Part shown: positions 52,201 to 60,783 of the stretch, one piece after another
Position numbering within the stretch: position 1 is the first letter of the stretch
Layout of the letters: each line of letters starts with the position of its first letter
Assembly: GCA_037146835.1 (NCBI GenBank)
Contig: JBAWWI010000003.1
Location: forward strand, 1 to 63,838
Reading direction: 5' to 3'
Source: IMCC26256 sp037146835
GTDB lineage: Bacteria > Actinomycetota > Acidimicrobiia > IMCC26256
Length of the DNA: 63,838 nucleotides
Notes under the pieces: model-generated
Databases searched by the model: none
Seen by the model: only the letters and a program-made list of their open reading frames with translations
Told to the model about the DNA's origin: nothing
Position numbers and translations under genes: made by a program

Positions 52201-53725
52201 GCGCTACGACGCGAGCACTACAAGAGCCGGCGCTGCAACAGATGGAGACCCCAAAACCGCATGGGTTTCTCAACTCGGCAATCCGAGAGCAGACTTGAAG
52301 GTCACCTTTAAACAGAAACGCAGCATCAACCATCTCAATCTTCAGGTAGTCGCTGACGGGCGCCATTCCATTCCAACTGTCATTTCAATGCGCGCAGACA
52401 AAGGTCCAAAGAGGGTCATCAAGTTGCCTTCCATTCCTGATCGCGTAGCGGAAGGAGTTGTATCGGTACCCATTGCCTTTGAATCAATCAACGGGAAGAC
52501 GATGAAACTCACGATCCGTCGATACCGCGCCGTAAAACTTGCCCAGATAACTATGCCTTCAGCCTTCGCGGAACTCGGGATGGAGGGAACCACACGCTCC
52601 TACTCCCCCGAACTCGCTAATAACTGCACAGAGGAGCTCGTAACACTTGATGGAGCTCCGTTACCGGTGCGAATCTCTGGCTCCACCAAGGACGCCCTCA
52701 AGGGAGAAAAGCTCGCGCTCGAGCCCTGCAACGGGGATATCTCGCTTGCTGCGGGCCGACATGAACTCCACGTATCAGAGTCACCGCGGAACCCGACAGG
52801 GTTCGATGTAAGTCGCCTGATCTTCTCTTCGGGCGCAGGCGGAGCAGCGATTAAGGCCTCAGAACTGAGATCTTCACCTACTGCACTCGAGGCGACTCCT
52901 GCGACGTCTGAGGCCGGCGTACCAGCACCGACGATCACCGTTCGAGGCGAGACTCGTTACTCCTCCTCGTTAGCGGTATCCGTTGCAACTCAACCATTCT
53001 GGCTAGTTCTCGGGCAGAGCCTCAACGAAGGTTGGCATGCAACAATCAACGGCAAGGATCTAGGAGCTCCTGTTCTCGTCGACGGGTACGCAAACGGTTG
53101 GTACATAAACCCGCACGGAGAAACCAACTTCAATATTGACCTCGTGTGGAAGCCACAGGGCACTGTCAATGCCGCACTCTGGATTTCGCTGCTCGCATCT
53201 TTGCTATGTGTTGGAATCATTGTTACATCAATGATCAGGCGCAGAAAGCGGAATAATCTGAACGAATACTCGGCATATTTAGACTCCCCGAAAGTTCGCG
53301 AAATTCGCATGCGAGAAGTTTCAATCCCAAGCCGAAGAAGAATTATTCTCACACTTGCCATGGCTGTAGGCACTGGCGCTGTGATCGCGCCGTGGGTCGG
53401 GATAATCGTAGGCATCTCTAGCTGGTTCGCCAGCGGTGGGAAGCGCGCCCGCAGGATTATTCGCTTCGCCCCACCGGTGCTTCTTATCTCCGTTGCTCTC
53501 GGCATTCCGATTATTCAGCGCGTAGAGCGGTTCGCACCTTTCTTTGACTGGGTGACGCATTTCCAGTGGGCAAGCTGGGTCGTCTGGCTCGCTATTAGTG
53601 CGTTAGTCCTAGACGTGCTGATCTCGATTATCAGCGGCGAGGAGGAGATAGCCACAATGGATCAGGCGACACGACTCTCCGAGCCGCATACTGGAGCCCA
53701 ATTACTCGAACCTGCTAACGAATAA
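49244..53725 (+). CDS. AftD-like alpha-arabinofuranosyltransferase (DUF3367 type)
   Basis: A 1493-residue GT-C membrane enzyme. The N-terminal 400 residues form about ten helices beginning GGLILGAFAALVYLPILAMHP; VVADTKSYLYLDPTRFLARA and GLGTLSHQTIGYLFPMGPWYW are AftD-like. A large extracytoplasmic part (about 450-1300) holds two discoidin-like carbohydrate modules (ASAFDGDPRTAWVVDSG and AATDGDPKTAWVSQLGN) and ends LVLGQSLNEGWHATINGKDL. Helices return at about 1310-1460. In mycobacteria AftD adds arabinofuranose to cell-wall arabinan. The TTG start at 49244 is the only start near the preceding stop; no ATG precedes the first helix. Confidence 0.86.
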   Translation: MTNSASTNSSQGAPQSRWIPRWISRHCGGLILGAFAALVYLPILAMHPGRVVADTKSYLYLDPTRFLARAASLWDSKIGLGTLSHQTIGYLFPMGPWYWVTQNVFGMPTWISQRLWLGTIILAAGIGAWRLALEFGVRRRGAAISMLAYAFSPYVLGYSSFYSLLLGPWAALPWWIIWTRRGLRVRGWIYPALIAVSVQLVGSLNASSLILCLIGPALWVPFAVLGRREATWRDAWSFLWRTALLTTLTSLWWLSALLIEGRFGVNILRFTETVRTVAATSAPFEIIRGLGYWLLYGGDRTGSWNDARGALTQTSLGLLATYLVPTIALAGAALIKWRTRAYFVLLVAVGLIIGVGPAPYDHPSLFSGAFKWFTLSTSTGFALRNVNRAIPLLILGLAALIGAGVDAFSRHVEQRGRPLIAFGAVGLVALICITAALPALSGGYYSRYLETGGSVPAYWTKAIARLSSGDPHTRVLALPGSDFASYRWGDTRDPIEPGLMDRPYVAREIVPWGSEQSLSFLQALDRRVQDGSLDPDGLAETLKLMGVGDVILRLDLRTDRWNLIPAGALWKKLTDKQPAGIGEPERFGTKIPGNLRFVELGDLTKPNAVAPNPPPVAIMKVKDPAPIIRAKSADAPILIAGDSEAIMDLSAATLLDANRVVFFSSSFEKKPKQMAALPKSTLLVLSDTNRRRGQRWGVLHDQFGYTEQAGEQPLVTDPTDQRLVAFPDETDASRSVAVLTGVKSVRATSYGTPAFGFVPNERPASAFDGDPRTAWVVDSGVPVSHQKIQVVLEKPVTTSSINLMQITPGNAYSKKKRYRAITRVRLTFDGEDSIERDLGRHSRKAKGQTLEFKGRTFQKLEVTILDSSGKALREGVQRNGVGFAEIRIPTGVADETVRVHEVIRMPEQMLKTLGRESTEHPLIVSMTRDSTMDNTKMNRSFVLPEARTFALSGTAQLSPYAKGQDIDTALGAPLTGPDSYTAISTSRYDASTTRAGAATDGDPKTAWVSQLGNPRADLKVTFKQKRSINHLNLQVVADGRHSIPTVISMRADKGPKRVIKLPSIPDRVAEGVVSVPIAFESINGKTMKLTIRRYRAVKLAQITMPSAFAELGMEGTTRSYSPELANNCTEELVTLDGAPLPVRISGSTKDALKGEKLALEPCNGDISLAAGRHELHVSESPRNPTGFDVSRLIFSSGAGGAAIKASELRSSPTALEATPATSEAGVPAPTITVRGETRYSSSLAVSVATQPFWLVLGQSLNEGWHATINGKDLGAPVLVDGYANGWYINPHGETNFNIDLVWKPQGTVNAALWISLLASLLCVGIIVTSMIRRRKRNNLNEYSAYLDSPKVREIRMREVSIPSRRRIILTLAMAVGTGAVIAPWVGIIVGISSWFASGGKRARRIIRFAPPVLLISVALGIPIIQRVERFAPFFDWVTHFQWASWVVWLAISALVLDVLISIISGEEEIATMDQATRLSEPHTGAQLLEPANE

Positions 53726-53765
53726 GCCCAATCGTCAACTGGTTTTCGACCACTGGTGCCCCGCC

Positions 53766-53771
53766 TACAAT
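53766..53771 (+). promoter_or_regulatory. Candidate -10 TACAAT in the AftD-glycosyltransferase gap
   Basis: TACAAT with a poor -35 (TTTTCG, 17-bp spacer). It would serve the 54-codon frame at 53788 and the GT4-methyltransferase gene. The same CGCCTACAAT string occurs as GCCTACAAT at the leaderless gene at 61367. Confidence 0.35.
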
Positions 53772-53787
53772 GCAGGGACGCTGAGCG

Positions 53788-53952
53788 ATGAAAAGACCTC
53801 AGCGGAGTGTTTTCTACGGTGTGGCGGGTCCAGAGCGAGGCCTGCAGAGCGAGTGTCGAATGTTGCAGGGGGGCAAGCCAATGGTTGTACAGAATCAACG
53901 ACTCTTGGCGATGCTTATCGAAGCCATTTATTCGTTCTCTCGGATGGGATAA
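53788..53952 (+). CDS. Possible 54-residue upstream frame of the GT4-methyltransferase gene
   Basis: ATG at 53788, with AGGGACG about ten bases upstream, opens a frame starting MKRPQRSVFYGVAGPERG and ending EAIYSFSRMG. Its TAA is three bases before the ATG of the next gene. The close spacing suggests translational coupling or an upstream leader frame. I do not recognise it, and codon use is not clearly that of a protein, so it could be accidental. It occupies most of the 230-bp gap. Confidence 0.35.
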   Translation: MKRPQRSVFYGVAGPERGLQSECRMLQGGKPMVVQNQRLLAMLIEAIYSFSRMG

Positions 53953-53955
53953 GCG

Positions 53956-55809
53956 ATGCGAATACTTTTTCTCGCTTGGCGGGACCTTGCACACCCGAAC
54001 GCGGGCGGCTCAGAGGTAGTGATAGACCGCCTGATTCTCGAGTTGCAGGCGCGCGGACACGAAGCCACCCTTATGTGTGGCGGCCCAATTGAAGAGCGGC
54101 CGTATCCAGTGGTCGAGAACGGCAGCACTTACTCCCAATACATCACAGCGCCGTTTCGATATGCGCGTCAGTTCAGAGATGTCGATGTTGTAGTTGATGT
54201 GGCCAATGGCGTCCCATACCTGACTCCCCTCTGGCGACGCGGTCCGTCCGTATGTATTCTTTTTCATGTTCATGGAAATCAGTGGCAGAGATACTTCCCT
54301 AAGCCAGTAGCGCGAGTATTTGCGTCATTGGAGCAACGCGGAATACCTGCTATTTATAAAGATGTTCCTCTCGTTACCATCTCCGATTCAGGCGCTCGTG
54401 AACTTGAAATTCTTGGTGTTAGCCCTCGCAATATTCATGTTCTCAATCTTGGAGTCGATCTAGAAGACTTAGAGAAAAACCCTGGAAAGTCATTAGATCC
54501 TCTATTTATTTCAGTAGGTCGGCTCGCTCTGAATAAGCGAATCGATCTCCTTCTAGATATGTGGGCTGAGGTTGGTCCTCAGATTGGCGGGCGCCTACTC
54601 ATCATCGGCGACGGCCCAGAACGAGAACGCCTAGCGGCGCGAGTTAGAGACGAGCCTGCTCTGCGGGGAGCCGAAATTCTTGGACGCGTTAGCGCAGAGC
54701 GTAAGGCCGAGCTCATGCATGAGGCCTGGCTATTGGTGCACACAGCTGAGCGCGAGGGTTGGGGGCTTGTGATCCTTGAGGCAGCCAGATGCTCGACTCC
54801 ATCTATTGGGTTTCGCGTCAAAGGCGTAAAGGACGCGATCCTCCATGGCAAGACCGGACTTCTTGCAAAGGACGAAGAAGAGTTCACCCATGCATGGCTT
54901 TCACTTGCTACCGACACCGAGCGACGCAACCAACTTGCAGCAGCCGCAGAGATACGTTCGCAAGACTTCACGTGGCAGCGAACAATCGACACCTTTGTTG
55001 AGGCAGTCGAGGCTGCAGGCACGAAGACGGTTCATGACCCACTCGCGGATGGCCCCTCCAAAGGCGTTGCGCGTAGCGTTCATCTTTTCTCACTGTTCCG
55101 CAAGGAGACGCAGGAGCCTGACCGCTTCTACCATTATCTAGCAGCCGATACCATCCGCAGCATCGAACGTCACGCTGACGTACGCGGGTCCCTCACCCTT
55201 GATGTAGGAGGCGGCCCCGGTTACGTCGCCGAGGCGCTGAGACATGCTGGGGCAGACTGCATCGTCGTTGATTACAGCGCAGAGGAACTCGCTCTGCACG
55301 GTAGGTCTGCCACTGGAGCAGTGCAAGGAGATGCACAAGCCCTGCCATTTAAGACTGGGAGCGCGCGAGTAATTCACTGCTCGAATGTGCTTGAGCATGT
55401 TCCTAATTGGCATGCACTTCTAGAAGAGATCGTCCGTGTTCTCGAGCCGCGAGCTGGTATTGGGTATTTGAGTTTTACGCCGTGGCTATCTCCATGGGGC
55501 GGACACGAGACCTCGCCCTGGCATTACCTAGGTGGAGAGAGAGCTGCTAAGCGCTTCGAGCGAAGAAACGGAAAGCCCGCAAAAAATCGGTTCGGAGTGA
55601 GCCTCCACCAGGTCAAGGCAGCAGACGTGATCGCATGGTTTGATTCGCGCCCTGATATTGAAGTATTCGATGTTCGACCGAGATACCTCCCCAACTGGCT
55701 AGGTTGGGTTGCGCGTATTCCAGGCGTACGAGAGGTATTTACGTGGAATCTCGTAATCGTGTTTAGGCGAAGAGCCGTCGAGAAGACGCCCATCTCTGGA
55801 GCACTCTAG
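53956..55809 (+). CDS. Bifunctional GT4 glycosyltransferase - SAM methyltransferase fusion
   Basis: 617 residues. Residues 1-360 are a GT4 glycosyltransferase (AWRDLAHPNAGGSEVVIDRL, PLFISVGRLALNKRIDLLL, REGWGLVILEAARCSTPSIG with the donor Glu). Residues about 375-617 are a class I methyltransferase: LTLDVGGGPGYVAEALRHAGADCIVVDYS, QGDAQALPFKTGSARVIHCSNVLEHVPNW. In mycobacteria a similar pair, a methyltransferase (Rv0224c-like) and a GT4 (Rv0225-like), are separate neighbouring genes in the region that also holds aftD; here they are one chain. The fusion suggests that a sugar is added and then methylated, or that the two act on one envelope glycan. Intact frame, no sign of a sequencing join. 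Confidence 0.88.
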   Translation: MRILFLAWRDLAHPNAGGSEVVIDRLILELQARGHEATLMCGGPIEERPYPVVENGSTYSQYITAPFRYARQFRDVDVVVDVANGVPYLTPLWRRGPSVCILFHVHGNQWQRYFPKPVARVFASLEQRGIPAIYKDVPLVTISDSGARELEILGVSPRNIHVLNLGVDLEDLEKNPGKSLDPLFISVGRLALNKRIDLLLDMWAEVGPQIGGRLLIIGDGPERERLAARVRDEPALRGAEILGRVSAERKAELMHEAWLLVHTAEREGWGLVILEAARCSTPSIGFRVKGVKDAILHGKTGLLAKDEEEFTHAWLSLATDTERRNQLAAAAEIRSQDFTWQRTIDTFVEAVEAAGTKTVHDPLADGPSKGVARSVHLFSLFRKETQEPDRFYHYLAADTIRSIERHADVRGSLTLDVGGGPGYVAEALRHAGADCIVVDYSAEELALHGRSATGAVQGDAQALPFKTGSARVIHCSNVLEHVPNWHALLEEIVRVLEPRAGIGYLSFTPWLSPWGGHETSPWHYLGGERAAKRFERRNGKPAKNRFGVSLHQVKAADVIAWFDSRPDIEVFDVRPRYLPNWLGWVARIPGVREVFTWNLVIVFRRRAVEKTPISGAL

Positions 55810-55860
55810 GGATTGCTAATCAGTATTATCCGCTAGGCCAGCGTCTCGTTGCTTACTTGC

Positions 55861-56994
55861 CTACTTCGCGGTGTCGTAACCCGACTCGAGTCCAAACTTT
55901 GGAAATGCTCCGAAGATTCCGTGCTCGTGCAGTCCGTAACCAACCTGATCACCAATCTCGAAACGCGCTACATGGTCAACGAGGCCAAACCACCCCCACG
56001 TCTCGAGCTCTTCCATGCTCCACGTCTTCGACTCAACAACAAGGTCGGTTCCGCGGTACATACCATGGCGAAACTCGTCACCGACTCCATAACCAGTACC
56101 TATAGCTATGTAGGAGTGCAGAAGCGGAGTAACAACAACCTCGAACCCTCCGCCCGGAGCATCTGGAAACTTCAACTTGCTCTGAGTGGAGATCATCCTG
56201 GTACCCGAGTCAAGCCGATGCTCAAAATCTGGGCGACCGAGCCACTCCGGCTCTCGCGATCTGTCAGCCCAAATACGTACTGACTCCTCAATTGTGCGAT
56301 GGCCGTCTGGCTCCTCCTGCACGATGTAGAGAATTGAGAAGTCATCAAACTGCATCGGCGCGTAGTTCCATAGTCCAACCATCTGCCCGACCTCTTCGCG
56401 AATGCCAGAGGGCTCAGTCTCTCCAACGGGGCGCACACCCCATGAACGATCGCGAGTCCCCTTCCAGCGATCTGGGGTAACCGAGAAACTCTCCCCTGCT
56501 ACCTCAACGCTGCCGCTCCAACAACCGGTCTGCGCAAAACGCATAGTGTCGAAGAGAACCCTTCCAAACTTGCGCACATATTGGCGCGGCTCTTCGAAGG
56601 CGGGAATAGCTCCCTCCCACGTCACGTCGCAGGAAATTGCTCGATCTTCCTCTGCTCCCTTCGGCGGCTCAAGTATGAAACGAACTCTCTGAAGCGGCTC
56701 GATGATCTCAACACGAAACGGACCGACAGAGGTATCCATGCGGTCGCCTAATACTTTGGAGGCACGAACTACGTGGTACTCCCCACCCCTGCGCACGCTT
56801 GCAAAAGCATCTTGAGTACCGAGGTTTGGGTACTGCCCCATCCCCATAATCATGAATAGGTCATCTGAAGATCCGTGAAGATTGAAGTAGTAGCGGTCGT
56901 AGAAGTTGCGATCGCTAGTGCCGGAGTGGCGAATGGTCTCCGAGACCTGGTGCACCGGGTAGTCATCCCATGATGAGAGTGAGCCGTGCGTCAT
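55861..56994 (-). CDS. Lipocalin/CrtC-like hypothetical protein
   Basis: 377 residues with many beta strands: YYFNLHGSSDDLFMIMGMG, RFILEPPKGAEEDRAISCDVTW, and WKGTRDRSWGVRPVG, then MVGLWNYAPMQFDDFSILYI. The RDRSWGVR block followed by a second barrel resembles the double-lipocalin hydroxyneurosporene-synthase/AttH-like and DUF7064/7065 proteins. Some of these act on isoprenoids or lipids. The start at 56994 lies five bases after the SDR stop, so the two are an operon. I would call it a conserved hypothetical with a probable lipid-type ligand. Confidence 0.72.
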   Translation of the reverse strand: MTHGSLSSWDDYPVHQVSETIRHSGTSDRNFYDRYYFNLHGSSDDLFMIMGMGQYPNLGTQDAFASVRRGGEYHVVRASKVLGDRMDTSVGPFRVEIIEPLQRVRFILEPPKGAEEDRAISCDVTWEGAIPAFEEPRQYVRKFGRVLFDTMRFAQTGCWSGSVEVAGESFSVTPDRWKGTRDRSWGVRPVGETEPSGIREEVGQMVGLWNYAPMQFDDFSILYIVQEEPDGHRTIEESVRIWADRSREPEWLGRPDFEHRLDSGTRMISTQSKLKFPDAPGGGFEVVVTPLLHSYIAIGTGYGVGDEFRHGMYRGTDLVVESKTWSMEELETWGWFGLVDHVARFEIGDQVGYGLHEHGIFGAFPKFGLESGYDTAK

Positions 56995-56999
56995 TTTTC

Positions 57000-57854
57000 T
57001 TATCCCTCCTGCACGACGCCACGAAGGCCGTCGGCACCGAATACATCGCTAAGAACACTCGAGAAATCTGGACCTCTACGAAGTGAGTGTCCGCCGTCAA
57101 CATTTATTACTTGACCTGTAATCCATGTGCTCTCAGATCCGATTAAGAATCTCGCCATTGCAGCAATATCTGCTGGCTGCCCGACTCTAGAGATCGGCAT
57201 GCAATCTAGGTAATCATCTAGAAGTGGTCCCCCCGCGATTATGAACTCGACTAGTTCGGTATCGACGAGACCAGGGCGAATCACGTTGACGCGGACTGCG
57301 CTCGCCCCAAGCTCATCAGCAGCCATTGTGCATAGGGCCTCAATACCGGCTTTCCCTGGTCCATACGCTCCAAACCACCTGTGCGTATTCGAAGCCGCAA
57401 TTGATGAGATGCCGACGAATGAACCTCCACCACCGGCAACCATTACTCGTGCTGAGTGCTTCAGAACAAGCATCGTGCCCGTGATATTTAGGTCAATCGT
57501 TCGGCGAAATGCCTCGGCATCAATCTGCGTAACCGGGCCGATTGTCTCGGAGCCCCCTGCGCATGCAATTACCGAATCAAGTGAACCTGTGAGCTCCGCT
57601 GCAAACGCGACTGCGCGTATAACTGCATCCTCGTCAAGGACATCGGCGGCGACACTGCGAATGCTCCCGCCATGCGCGATTAAAGGCTCAAGCTCTTGAA
57701 TCGCTCGTGCGAGGCGCTCCTCGCTACGTCCGCAGATAGTTACGTGAGCACCGTCGGCAACGAAGCGCGCCGCGCACCCGAGCCCTATTCCGCTACCGCC
57801 TCCGGTGATCAGCACCGAGGTTCCTTCAAGCCCGCCTGAGACGAATTGTGACAT
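57000..57854 (-). CDS. SDR-family oxidoreductase
   Basis: 284 residues. VLITGGGSGIGLGCAARFVADG is the cofactor motif, ICGRSEERL indicates NADP, VIACAGGSETIG replaces NNAG, ISSIAAS contains the Ser, and YGPGKAG the Tyr-x3-Lys pair. ITGQVINVDGGHSLRRGPDF ends the classical fold, with a 25-residue C-terminal extension. GGAGAA lies five bases before the ATG at 57854. Co-transcribed with the lipocalin-like gene, so the pair may act on the same hydrophobic substrate. Confidence 0.9.
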   Translation of the reverse strand: MSQFVSGGLEGTSVLITGGGSGIGLGCAARFVADGAHVTICGRSEERLARAIQELEPLIAHGGSIRSVAADVLDEDAVIRAVAFAAELTGSLDSVIACAGGSETIGPVTQIDAEAFRRTIDLNITGTMLVLKHSARVMVAGGGGSFVGISSIAASNTHRWFGAYGPGKAGIEALCTMAADELGASAVRVNVIRPGLVDTELVEFIIAGGPLLDDYLDCMPISRVGQPADIAAMARFLIGSESTWITGQVINVDGGHSLRRGPDFSSVLSDVFGADGLRGVVQEG

Positions 57855-57975
57855 CACTTCTCCATATTCGATTTAGAAATATTCCAGATGCTCTATGCAA
57901 TCAGATACTGGCTGCACTCTAAACGCATAAGGCCTTGCAGCCCGTGGAGAGCGGAGACGTTTCTGTCTTCGAGTC

Positions 57976-58662
57976 CTAACTCTGGCGTCGTGCTCTAACA
58001 ATCATGAAGATCGCGCCGATCACAAATAAAATAGCGATCATCCCGGCAATAAATCCGCCAGAGGTCATGCGCGTACTTGATGTTGAGGTATCGCCTGTCG
58101 TGCTCGTGGGGGCACTCGTTGTACTCCCCTGAGAGGTAGACGTTGATGCTTGAACGGCGGTGAGCGTGAGTCGAGGCCCCGGAGACTCCGGCTCGGGCTG
58201 CCCGGCTGGCCACGGGTCAATCCAGCGGTCAACGGTTCCGTCTGAGTACGTCTGGAGTACGGCCATCTGAATGGTGCCAGCACGATCAGGGAGAACTAGC
58301 GAGAACGTGAGGCTTGGGTTGTCGCTTGGCGTCCCTGAGGCACGCTGCCAAGTGATCCCTGGAGCCGGATCACCAAGAGCTCCTGGACCTCCACCTGGGC
58401 CACCCTGAGGAGCACCGCTCCACTCCCCCACATCGGGAACCTTTGTAACAACAATCTCTTGCCCGTCTGGGAAGAACATCTCAACCTTGACCGTTGAGGC
58501 GCTTGAGCGCTCGTTCTCAAGTTTGAGGGTCAATGCTGTCTCGGCCCCTGCTGGGGTCGACGCGGGGCTTATCTCGCTATGGGCAAAAGCAGCGCTGCTC
58601 GAGGCTCCAATTACAGCGAAGGCCGCTACTGCACTAAAAATCGCTCTGGTTCCTCGACGCAT
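57976..58662 (-). CDS. YcnI-type (DUF1775) copper-binding membrane protein
   Basis: 228 residues. A signal peptide ends in SSAAFA, leaving His as the first mature residue (HSEISPASTPAG). That N-terminal His is the copper ligand in YcnI. The DUF1775 domain follows (TLKLENERSSASTVKVEMFFPDG, FSLVLPDRAG, VDRWIDPW). A Ser/Thr-rich linker leads to one C-terminal helix (GFIAGMIAILFVIGAIFMIV). The ATG at 58662 has AGGAGG seven bases upstream. The CopC/CopD partners usual in ycnI operons are absent here, so it stands alone. Confidence 0.86.
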   Translation of the reverse strand: MRRGTRAIFSAVAAFAVIGASSSAAFAHSEISPASTPAGAETALTLKLENERSSASTVKVEMFFPDGQEIVVTKVPDVGEWSGAPQGGPGGGPGALGDPAPGITWQRASGTPSDNPSLTFSLVLPDRAGTIQMAVLQTYSDGTVDRWIDPWPAGQPEPESPGPRLTLTAVQASTSTSQGSTTSAPTSTTGDTSTSSTRMTSGGFIAGMIAILFVIGAIFMIVRARRQS

Positions 58663-58801
58663 CAATATCCTCCTGTTGCGAATCCTTGAGGGGAGTCTGA
58701 CACCCCCCGCCATTGAACTTGGGTCAGATAGAGACCATTTCTCGATCAGCCGGCCTATCGTTGCGCTGATCAGCACGAACCATTCAACTTTGGGAGCACA
58801 A

Positions 58802-59899
58802 ATGCCACCAGCCGATAACGACGCAGCGATGCTTGACTCTGCATGGGGATCATTGCTCGTTGCCCTACAGAGGTCTGCAGATGCCCTCACTGCCCCGAAC
58901 GGGGCGACCAACTCGCTCGAGCTCGCTGAGGGCTACCGATTTATTACGCGGGTTCTCTCTGCGTCACTAGACATGGTTCTTGAGAACGCAGACTCATCGA
59001 GACCTGAATTCACTCGATTGATGACTCCAACGCGAAAGTTCTTCGGAGACAACCCGGATACCTATTACGACTACGCCCCGATCAAGGGGAACCAACGTTA
59101 TGAAATAATCGGCAACCGCGGCACTTGTCTCTACCTATCCTTCTGTGCCTATGGCCGAGATAGTTCGGGAACAAATCAGATCCTCGCTAGCGCTAACGAT
59201 GAAGATATGTCTTTGACGCCAAATGAGGATTTCCGCATCATCCTCGACATCGAGCAGCCGCCAAATGCGTTAGGAACTAAATGGCTAGAGATGACACCCG
59301 AGATCGACTCCTTAATCGTGCGCCAGTATTTTCTAGATCGAGAAACTGAGACTCCTGCTACCTACACAATCACTGCACTCGAGGATCTAGGACCGCCAGA
59401 GCCCACATCTCCAAGACGAATAGCGCGACGCATTGAAGAGGTTGGAGGTTTCACTCAGCTTGGTACCGAAATATCTGCAGCTATGGCCAAGGAGCTCTCG
59501 GACGGCACTACGAATATATTCTCGTTCTCTAGCGCAGAGAATGCCGCTGCGTTCTACCCGACGCCTGACAACTTGTACGTAGCTGGCTGGTATCAACTAG
59601 GCGATAATCAAGCGCTAGAGATAACCGGCATCCCTCCTGAAACTAGGTACTGGTCAATCCTGCTCATGTCGCGCTGGATGGAGTCTCTTGATTACCGGAA
59701 TCACCAAATCATCTTGAACCACAGCGACATAGTCCTGGAGCCCGACGGAAGTTATAAAATTTTCATCGCAGGTGAGAATCCTGGCCATGCAAACTGGCTA
59801 GATACAGCTGGGCACAACTCCGGGTACATGATGTTCAGGTGGATGCGCAGCGAAATGGGTGAATCCCCTAAGTGCAGGGTGATTGAGCTCCCCAACTAG
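58802..59899 (+). CDS. DUF1214-domain protein
   Basis: 365 residues. The N-terminal part is helical (GYRFITRVLSASLDMVLENA), then comes a beta-rich part (YDYAPIKGNQRYEIIGNRG, YLSFCAYGRD). The C-terminal half contains WYQLGDNQALEITGIPPETRYWSILL, the DUF1214 pattern, followed by EPDGSYKIFIAGENPGHANWLDTAGHNSGYMMFRW. GGGAG lies six bases before the ATG at 58802; longer readings run through the divergent ycnI-like promoter. Proteins of this type sit beside diverse catabolic and envelope genes. Function is unknown. Confidence 0.82.
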   Translation: MPPADNDAAMLDSAWGSLLVALQRSADALTAPNGATNSLELAEGYRFITRVLSASLDMVLENADSSRPEFTRLMTPTRKFFGDNPDTYYDYAPIKGNQRYEIIGNRGTCLYLSFCAYGRDSSGTNQILASANDEDMSLTPNEDFRIILDIEQPPNALGTKWLEMTPEIDSLIVRQYFLDRETETPATYTITALEDLGPPEPTSPRRIARRIEEVGGFTQLGTEISAAMAKELSDGTTNIFSFSSAENAAAFYPTPDNLYVAGWYQLGDNQALEITGIPPETRYWSILLMSRWMESLDYRNHQIILNHSDIVLEPDGSYKIFIAGENPGHANWLDTAGHNSGYMMFRWMRSEMGESPKCRVIELPN

Positions 59900-59985
59900 G
59901 CACTCATGTCTGACTCGGTTTCACCACGAAGGATTAACGCACCGAACTCTTACGCTTGTTAGTAATTACACCTTCGGCTAAAGGC

Positions 59986-60633
59986 TTAGGCAAAGAGCGA
60001 CGGGTCGATAGTGATATACGTCGCTTCACATGAGGAGATGAGCGTCTCTCCATCATGGCAATCGGCAGTGATGAACAACCTTCTATCCTCTCGTCCATTC
60101 AAACGAGCACGGAAAGTAAGAGGGACCTCCATAGGGGTCGGCTTGTGGTAGCGCACGCTGATCGTTCCAGTAAACGCTGCGGTCTCGGCAATTCGCAGTA
60201 CGTAACCAGTTACGTCATCGAAGACGCCGGCAACCACCCCGCCGTGAGCCCTGCCTGGGCCCCCTTCATTTGCAGCTTTGAATACCACAGTTGCCACTAT
60301 CTCGTCTTCATTGAAATCCACCTCAATGTCAACCCCCGTTGGGTTCGCTGGCCCCCCGATAGCTCGGTCTGCCATTACAGAGAATGCTGCATGCGAAGTA
60401 TCAATCTCTTCGCCATCTTGGGCCATGCCAAACATGCGCTCGACGTGGGCCGAGAGTGCGCCAGCTCGATCCCGGCGTTCAAAGGGCTCTAGCGCATCTG
60501 CTAGCGATGCGGCCTCTGTCGCAATGCGATTCAAGGTCTCAAGATCGCTATCACGCCCAACTAGCTCGTGGTTAAGGCGCCGCAGAGATGATGCGGCATT
60601 TAGACGGGCCTCGAATAGTTCCTGCTCAGACAT
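59986..60633 (-). CDS. PaaI-type hotdog thioesterase
   Basis: 215 residues. An N-terminal helical region of about 95 residues precedes a hotdog domain with GGPGRAHGGVVAGVFDDVTGYVLRIAETAAFTGTISVRYHKPTPMEVPL. HGGV-x(3)-F-DD is the PaaI/YbgC-like active-site helix, and ISVRYHKPTP the following strand. It likely hydrolyses an acyl-CoA; the chain is unknown. The N-terminal extension has no recognised domain. It converges on the DUF1214 gene. Confidence 0.85.
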   Translation of the reverse strand: MSEQELFEARLNAASSLRRLNHELVGRDSDLETLNRIATEAASLADALEPFERRDRAGALSAHVERMFGMAQDGEEIDTSHAAFSVMADRAIGGPANPTGVDIEVDFNEDEIVATVVFKAANEGGPGRAHGGVVAGVFDDVTGYVLRIAETAAFTGTISVRYHKPTPMEVPLTFRARLNGREDRRLFITADCHDGETLISSCEATYITIDPSLFA

Positions 60634-60783
60634 GTAGGAGATACAACCACCGCGCAGCCCCTTCCGCCAATTCAGCCTCCATATCAGCGGCGCTAAGCCT
60701 CTCCTCCTCGGCAGACAGGATTAGCATTTAAGTCTTAACCCCAAAAATGGTCGAACCGCAGAGACACATCCTGAGGAGCATTA

